A stretch of 36,372 nt of DNA, taken from Dyadobacter jejuensis (GTDB lineage Bacteria; Bacteroidota; Bacteroidia; Cytophagales; Spirosomataceae). The DNA lies in assembly GCF_003149085.1 (NCBI RefSeq), contig NZ_QGDT01000020.1, forward strand, positions 1 to 36,372, read 5' to 3'. Positions 33,688 to 36,372 of this stretch are shown here, in pieces (the stretch's first letter is position 1; every line of letters begins with the position of its first letter). A program made the position numbers and the translations under genes. The notes beneath the pieces are model-generated. The model saw only the letters and a program-made list of their open reading frames with translations, did no database searches and was not told where the DNA came from.

Positions 33688-33688
33688 C

Positions 33689-33717
33689 GCAGAGAGGAAG
33701 AATCTCGAACTTCCTCG
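33689..33717 (-). other. tRNA-Ser-like 3' fragment, candidate attachment site
   Basis: The minus strand reads GAGGAAGTTCGAGATTCTTCC followed by CTCTCTGC and the terminator above. TTCGAGA suits a T loop and CTCTCTGC the 3' acceptor strand of a serine tRNA, but upstream bases give no D or anticodon arm and no 5' acceptor strand. It is a 3' fragment only, as left when an element integrates into a tRNA gene. It is degenerate: the T stem is imperfect. Confidence 0.45.
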
Positions 33718-33783
33718 TGTAATGACTTATTAATGACCATGTTCTTCATTAGAAAAACTGGGACGTAACCGATCCCGTAATCG

Positions 33784-34209
33784 TTATGCCCTCCGAGCAG
33801 CCTTTTCTGACTGCAAAGGAATAACACGGGCGGTCATATAACTGGATACGTCCTCAAGCTTTCCCAGGAGATCCATTAACTTCTCTATCTGGCGATCTTT
33901 CACATCTAACTGATTCAGTAACCTCTTAAATTGTTCCTCTAAAGAAGTTAAATGCTCTAATAAATAATCAGTGGAAGATGTATTAACCGAATCAGTTTCA
34001 GGACTTTTCCATCTATTGAATAAATATTCCTTACTAACCCCTAGAGCCTTTGCCCACTCTTCAATCTCAGAATCGGACATTTCAGAACGACCAAAAGTTT
34101 GATATATGGTCGGACGAGCCTTCCCTGTCAGGGTGGCTAGCGCAGAAACCTTCAGGTTTTTTTCCCCAGCTAACTGCTTAATGATTAAACCTATCGGTGT
34201 ATTGGTCAT
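33784..34209 (-). CDS. phage-type repressor (HTH plus coiled coil)
   Basis: A 141-residue regulator. An XRE-like HTH occupies 1-65 (GLIIKQLAGEKNLKVSALA, TGKARPTIYQTFGR, WAKALGVSKEYLFNRW). Then comes a linker and a coiled coil at ~85-120 (LEHLTSLEEQFKRLLNQLD, VKDRQIEKLMDLLGKLE), likely the dimerisation part. No peptidase domain is present, so it would not self-cleave like LexA/CI. It lies behind the HSDR_N-type gene on the same strand. The half-site TGTATATA in its own upstream region (34232-34239) recurs in the divergent promoter, suggesting a prophage immunity repressor. Confidence 0.75.
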   Translation of the reverse strand: MTNTPIGLIIKQLAGEKNLKVSALATLTGKARPTIYQTFGRSEMSDSEIEEWAKALGVSKEYLFNRWKSPETDSVNTSSTDYLLEHLTSLEEQFKRLLNQLDVKDRQIEKLMDLLGKLEDVSSYMTARVIPLQSEKAARRA

Positions 34210-34231
34210 AGTCTATTCAGTTTATTTACTA

Positions 34232-34239
34232 TGTATATA
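34232..34239. promoter_or_regulatory. TGTATATA half-site upstream of repressor
   Basis: TGTATATA lies 23 bases before the repressor start codon and equals the half-sites at 35573, 35584 and (inverted) 35597. A candidate autoregulatory operator. Confidence 0.45.
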
Positions 34240-34349
34240 ACAAATAATTAACTTTCAAATTAATGTATTGACTTTGTAAATGCAAATATTAACGTTTGAA
34301 ATTTAATAATCAAACCGTTCAGTCAATTTATAGACCGTTAAGCACAAAT

Positions 34350-34380
34350 AAAGCGCCTCAATAATATATTAAAGCGCTTT
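34350..34380 (-). terminator. terminator behind HSDR_N-type gene
   Basis: AAAGCGC and GCGCTTT pair around an A/T-rich 17-base loop, just after the stop codon of the minus-strand gene, with ATTTGTGC following on that strand. The loop is large, so strength is uncertain. Confidence 0.5.
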
Positions 34381-34395
34381 ACAAAAGAGTCAAGA

Positions 34396-35475
34396 CTATT
34401 TTACCTTAACTTCCAAATGATTAGACAATACAAGTTCCAGAGCAGAGGTATGGTTATAAATGTCATCCAATGAAGTCAACTCATATTTTTGCTCCTTTTT
34501 TTCTGAATCGAGAATTCCAATATATTTTTTCCCTCCATTCATATATAGTCTACAGATTGGTTTCCGATTATTATCATCTAGAAAAATCGCAAAATAGGAC
34601 AAGGCATCACGATGCGTAATTCTTGAACTTTCCACTTTCGTACGCAAAATAGATCGGACAATATAAAAGCCTTCTAGCTCTTCCTCCGTTGTAACGATCT
34701 CTTTCGAGTTTTCACTAGATTTCTCGGATTTTACTAGATCAGCTACCGGCTCAAATTTAGCATCATCTTCGGTAATAGCTAGCTTAAGGCGATCGTTTAA
34801 GATATCATTAATATGATTCGATATCGTTCGTTTTACCAATGGCCTAAAATAATCTAGTACTTTCGCCGTCACAACCGAGGGATATATTTGTTTAGCAAAA
34901 TATCGTACAAAATCATCATTAGGCTCCTGAAATTCCTTGACAATCAACTGTCTTATTTCATTGGAATACGTCAATTCATTTGCAGATTCATAGATCCCTT
35001 CGGCATCAAAATATTTGGAATGAAACTCCTTCAGTTTTTCTATTTGCCCGTCCTTAATGTCCTCTATATTGAACTCTAAAAAAGGCTTCTCATCCATTTT
35101 GTTTGGCTCAAATAGATCCGTGTAAAATCTAAATATTAAGCCGTTAGTCAGGAGGCTAAATTTAGCTTTTGAAACATGAAAGTAGCGAAGAAGCTGTCCA
35201 TCATGAATATCTAACCTTTGCTTCCAATGCTTACATTCTATAAGTATTATTGGATGGCCGTCCCGGAATATAGCATAATCTATCTTCTCCCCCTTCTTCG
35301 TTCCAATATCACAAATAAACTCTGGAACCACTTCTAAAGGGTTAAATACATCGTACCCTAAGGTCTGCAAAAATGGCATTATAAAAGCATTTTTTGTTGC
35401 CTCTTCGGTATGAATGCTATCTTTTAATTTACCTACCCGATCGCCGAGCTGCTTAATTTGATCTTTAAAATCCAT
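34396..35475 (-). CDS. HSDR_N-domain (type I restriction R-like) nuclease family protein
   Basis: A 359-residue protein beginning MDFKDQIKQLG at 35475; the longer frame adds 17 residues of poor start. The N-terminal part (~20-160) is the HSDR_N nuclease fold: TEEATKNAFIMPFLQTLGYDVFNPLEVVPEF, then DIGTKKGEKIDYAIFRDGHPIILIECKHW with the D...ExK triad (Asp in KIDYA, Glu and Lys in ECK), then LLRYFHVSKAKFSLLTNG. It lacks helicase domains and is followed by a charged linker and a C-terminal domain (VESSRITHRDALSYFAIFLD, LYMNGGKKYIGILD). Such free-standing HSDR_N proteins are common in Bacteroidota prophages and elements. Nuclease activity is inferred from the motif. Confidence 0.85.
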   Translation of the reverse strand: MDFKDQIKQLGDRVGKLKDSIHTEEATKNAFIMPFLQTLGYDVFNPLEVVPEFICDIGTKKGEKIDYAIFRDGHPIILIECKHWKQRLDIHDGQLLRYFHVSKAKFSLLTNGLIFRFYTDLFEPNKMDEKPFLEFNIEDIKDGQIEKLKEFHSKYFDAEGIYESANELTYSNEIRQLIVKEFQEPNDDFVRYFAKQIYPSVVTAKVLDYFRPLVKRTISNHINDILNDRLKLAITEDDAKFEPVADLVKSEKSSENSKEIVTTEEELEGFYIVRSILRTKVESSRITHRDALSYFAIFLDDNNRKPICRLYMNGGKKYIGILDSEKKEQKYELTSLDDIYNHTSALELVLSNHLEVKVK

Positions 35476-35572
35476 AAAATTAATGATAGAGGTTATAAAT
35501 AATTGAGATTTCCTAATCCTATTCAACTAATTTTTAGCGGGTTACATAGCAGGCTGAAAATAAATTTCATTT

Positions 35573-35608
35573 TGTATATACATTGTATATAATTATTATA
35601 TACATTTG
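35573..35608. promoter_or_regulatory. palindromic operator over the divergent promoter
   Basis: TGTATATAAT and ATTATATACA flank a single T at 35584-35604, a perfect 10-bp inverted repeat. An extra TGTATATA lies at 35573-35580. The right arm overlaps TACATTTG (35601-35608), a TAnnTTTG-type -7 box for the plus-strand genes starting at 35671. The region also carries the HSDR_N-type promoter on the other strand. Likely target of the repressor at 33784-34209. Confidence 0.6.
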
Positions 35609-35670
35609 AAGCATGAATTTTAATCAACCAATAGGCAATAATAATAAATAACTGTTTATAACCTACCAAA

Positions 35671-35916
35671 ATGAATATTGACAGCACCAAAAAAAGACGG
35701 CCACTAGGGCATCTATTGGTTTCATTGGCAGGATGGAAGCGACTCAAAATAAAATCACGGCTGACTGAACTGGGCATTTCACAAGGTCAGTGGCAAGGTA
35801 TGTTAACCTATGCTGAAGCACACAAACTTCCAACTTTCGTTCGAGACATCATTGTGGAGGAACTACCAGAAGCAAAAGATCTTTTTCAACACCCTAAAAA
35901 GCCTGCAGTACTATGA
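35671..35916 (+). CDS. small basic protein, first of a phage-like operon
   Basis: An 81-residue protein with a basic start (MNIDSTKKRRPLGHLLVSLA) and helices at WKRLKIKSRLTELGI and QWQGMLTYAEAHKL, possibly DNA-binding. Family not recognised. Its TGA overlaps the next ATG (ATGA at 35913), so translation is coupled. It lies downstream of a promoter with a repressor palindrome. Confidence 0.65.
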   Translation: MNIDSTKKRRPLGHLLVSLAGWKRLKIKSRLTELGISQGQWQGMLTYAEAHKLPTFVRDIIVEELPEAKDLFQHPKKPAVL

Positions 35917-36080
35917 CACCTGTGAAATCCTTATTAACTATTGCTTCGATCGTTCTCACTGGCGAAGCCTTAGCCGACTTCCTAGCCTCTCACGCTAACC
36001 TACTCATAACCATGAGTATCCTAGCCTTTGCAGGACTATTTGTTTATTCAGTCAACAAGGCCAACAGCAAGAACCCATGA
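35913..36080 (+). CDS. 55-residue single-span membrane peptide
   Basis: Reads MTPVKSLLTIASIVLTGEALA, then DFLASHANLLITMSILAFAG, LFVYSVNKANSKNP. The first part could be a signal peptide with cleavage after ALA; the remainder has an acidic start, one membrane span and a basic tail. That design fits filamentous-phage major coat proteins, but also small holins or other membrane peptides, and the mature part (~34 residues) would be short. ATGA overlaps link it to genes on both sides. Confidence 0.6.
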   Translation: MTPVKSLLTIASIVLTGEALADFLASHANLLITMSILAFAGLFVYSVNKANSKNP

Positions 36081-36184
36081 TCTGGATAGCGGCCTATATG
36101 GCATTATTTCTTTCACTGGTCGCCTTGGGCCAACGTATCAGGCAGGGCGTTACCCAAAACAATGGAAAAGTACATGAGCAATAA
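36077..36184 (+). CDS. 35-residue membrane peptide
   Basis: Reads MIWIAAYMALFLSLVALGQ, then RIRQGVTQNNGKVHEQ: one membrane helix followed by a basic, polar tail. The start overlaps the previous stop (ATGA), and its 3' end overlaps the next start (ATG at 36174). Tiny coupled membrane genes in series are a phage trait. Function unknown. Confidence 0.55.
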   Translation: MIWIAAYMALFLSLVALGQRIRQGVTQNNGKVHEQ

Positions 36185-36372
36185 AGAGCTATTTGTGGCG
36201 GGCAAGCCTTTCATCTTGGGTACTGTCGATACCCAATACCGATACGTTGCCCCGAAGGAGGACACAGGACAACCGGCGATCGAGGTCAATTCCTTTCCTG
36301 GAATCACCCAGTTCCGGTTTTTCTGCAAGGTGCTCCGGGCTAACGAATGGGACTATGATTATCAAATGGAAG
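36174..36372 (+). CDS. phage-like protein, 5' part only
   Basis: Begins MSNKELFVAGKPFILGTVDT, followed by QYRYVAPKEDTGQ and GITQFRFFCKVLRANEWDYD, and runs off the window. Not recognised; predicted soluble, mixed alpha/beta. Its start lies within the 3' end of the preceding gene, so it belongs to the same transcript. Confidence 0.6.
   Translation, partial: MSNKELFVAGKPFILGTVDTQYRYVAPKEDTGQPAIEVNSFPGITQFRFFCKVLRANEWDYDYQME

Noticed and set aside
33689..33780. Complete tRNA gene
   Set aside because: Only a T-arm-like and acceptor-3' part is present; no anticodon arm, D arm or 5' acceptor strand can be formed upstream on that strand.

Overview
The window looks like chromosome from a member of the Bacteroidota, most likely order Cytophagales (inference from gene content, not from a marker gene). 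The evidence is a SusC/SusD outer-membrane pair under an ECF sigma/FecR pair, a cell-surface protein with a type IX secretion sorting tail, TAnnTTTG-type -7 boxes, and IS66-, IS21- and integrase-type relics typical of that phylum. A core-like middle (about 4.3-28.4 kb) is flanked by two accessory regions.

Left accessory region (1-4.3 kb). An IS21-type terminus is followed by two tandem, internally deleted IS66 derivatives of about 270 bp. Next, on the minus strand, comes what I read as a decayed integron with its integrase in reverse orientation: a broken tyrosine-recombinase 3' end (3454-3850), then a PD-(D/E)xK (Mrr-like) nuclease gene, then a DUF3883 gene. Each of the two genes is followed by a long imperfect hairpin of attC-like design. 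A damaged GIY-YIG gene lies just beyond the integrase remnant.

Core region. A five-gene minus-strand set (ECF sigma, FecR anti-sigma, SusC, SusD, gamma-glutamyltranspeptidase; 4369-12839) reads as a surface-signalling-controlled uptake system for gamma-glutamyl compounds or peptides. Behind it on the same strand lie a DUF4127 protein, two thioredoxin-fold proteins one base apart and a PP2C phosphatase. Then come a Crp/Fnr regulator with a short-chain dehydrogenase, a pirin/DoxX pair divergent from an HxlR regulator with an 18-bp-spaced direct repeat as candidate operator, a 1201-residue T9SS surface protein, a Tat-exported metallophosphoesterase and a 6-phosphogluconate-dehydrogenase-like reductase.

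Right accessory region (28.4-36.4 kb). This is a mosaic: heptamer repeat arrays, a 157-bp dispersed repeat in two good copies and one weak copy, a lipoprotein gene whose 5' end was copied and fused to that repeat, a small HTH gene, an AT-rich 562-residue beta-solenoid-like membrane protein, a broken ORF cut by a degenerate IS66, and a tRNA-Ser-like 3' fragment with its terminator. From there to the window end lies what looks like one edge of a prophage or integrative element: repressor, an HSDR_N-type nuclease-like protein, and a divergent set of tiny ATGA-coupled genes, two encoding single-span membrane peptides. TGTATATA half-sites are found at both the repressor and the divergent promoter.
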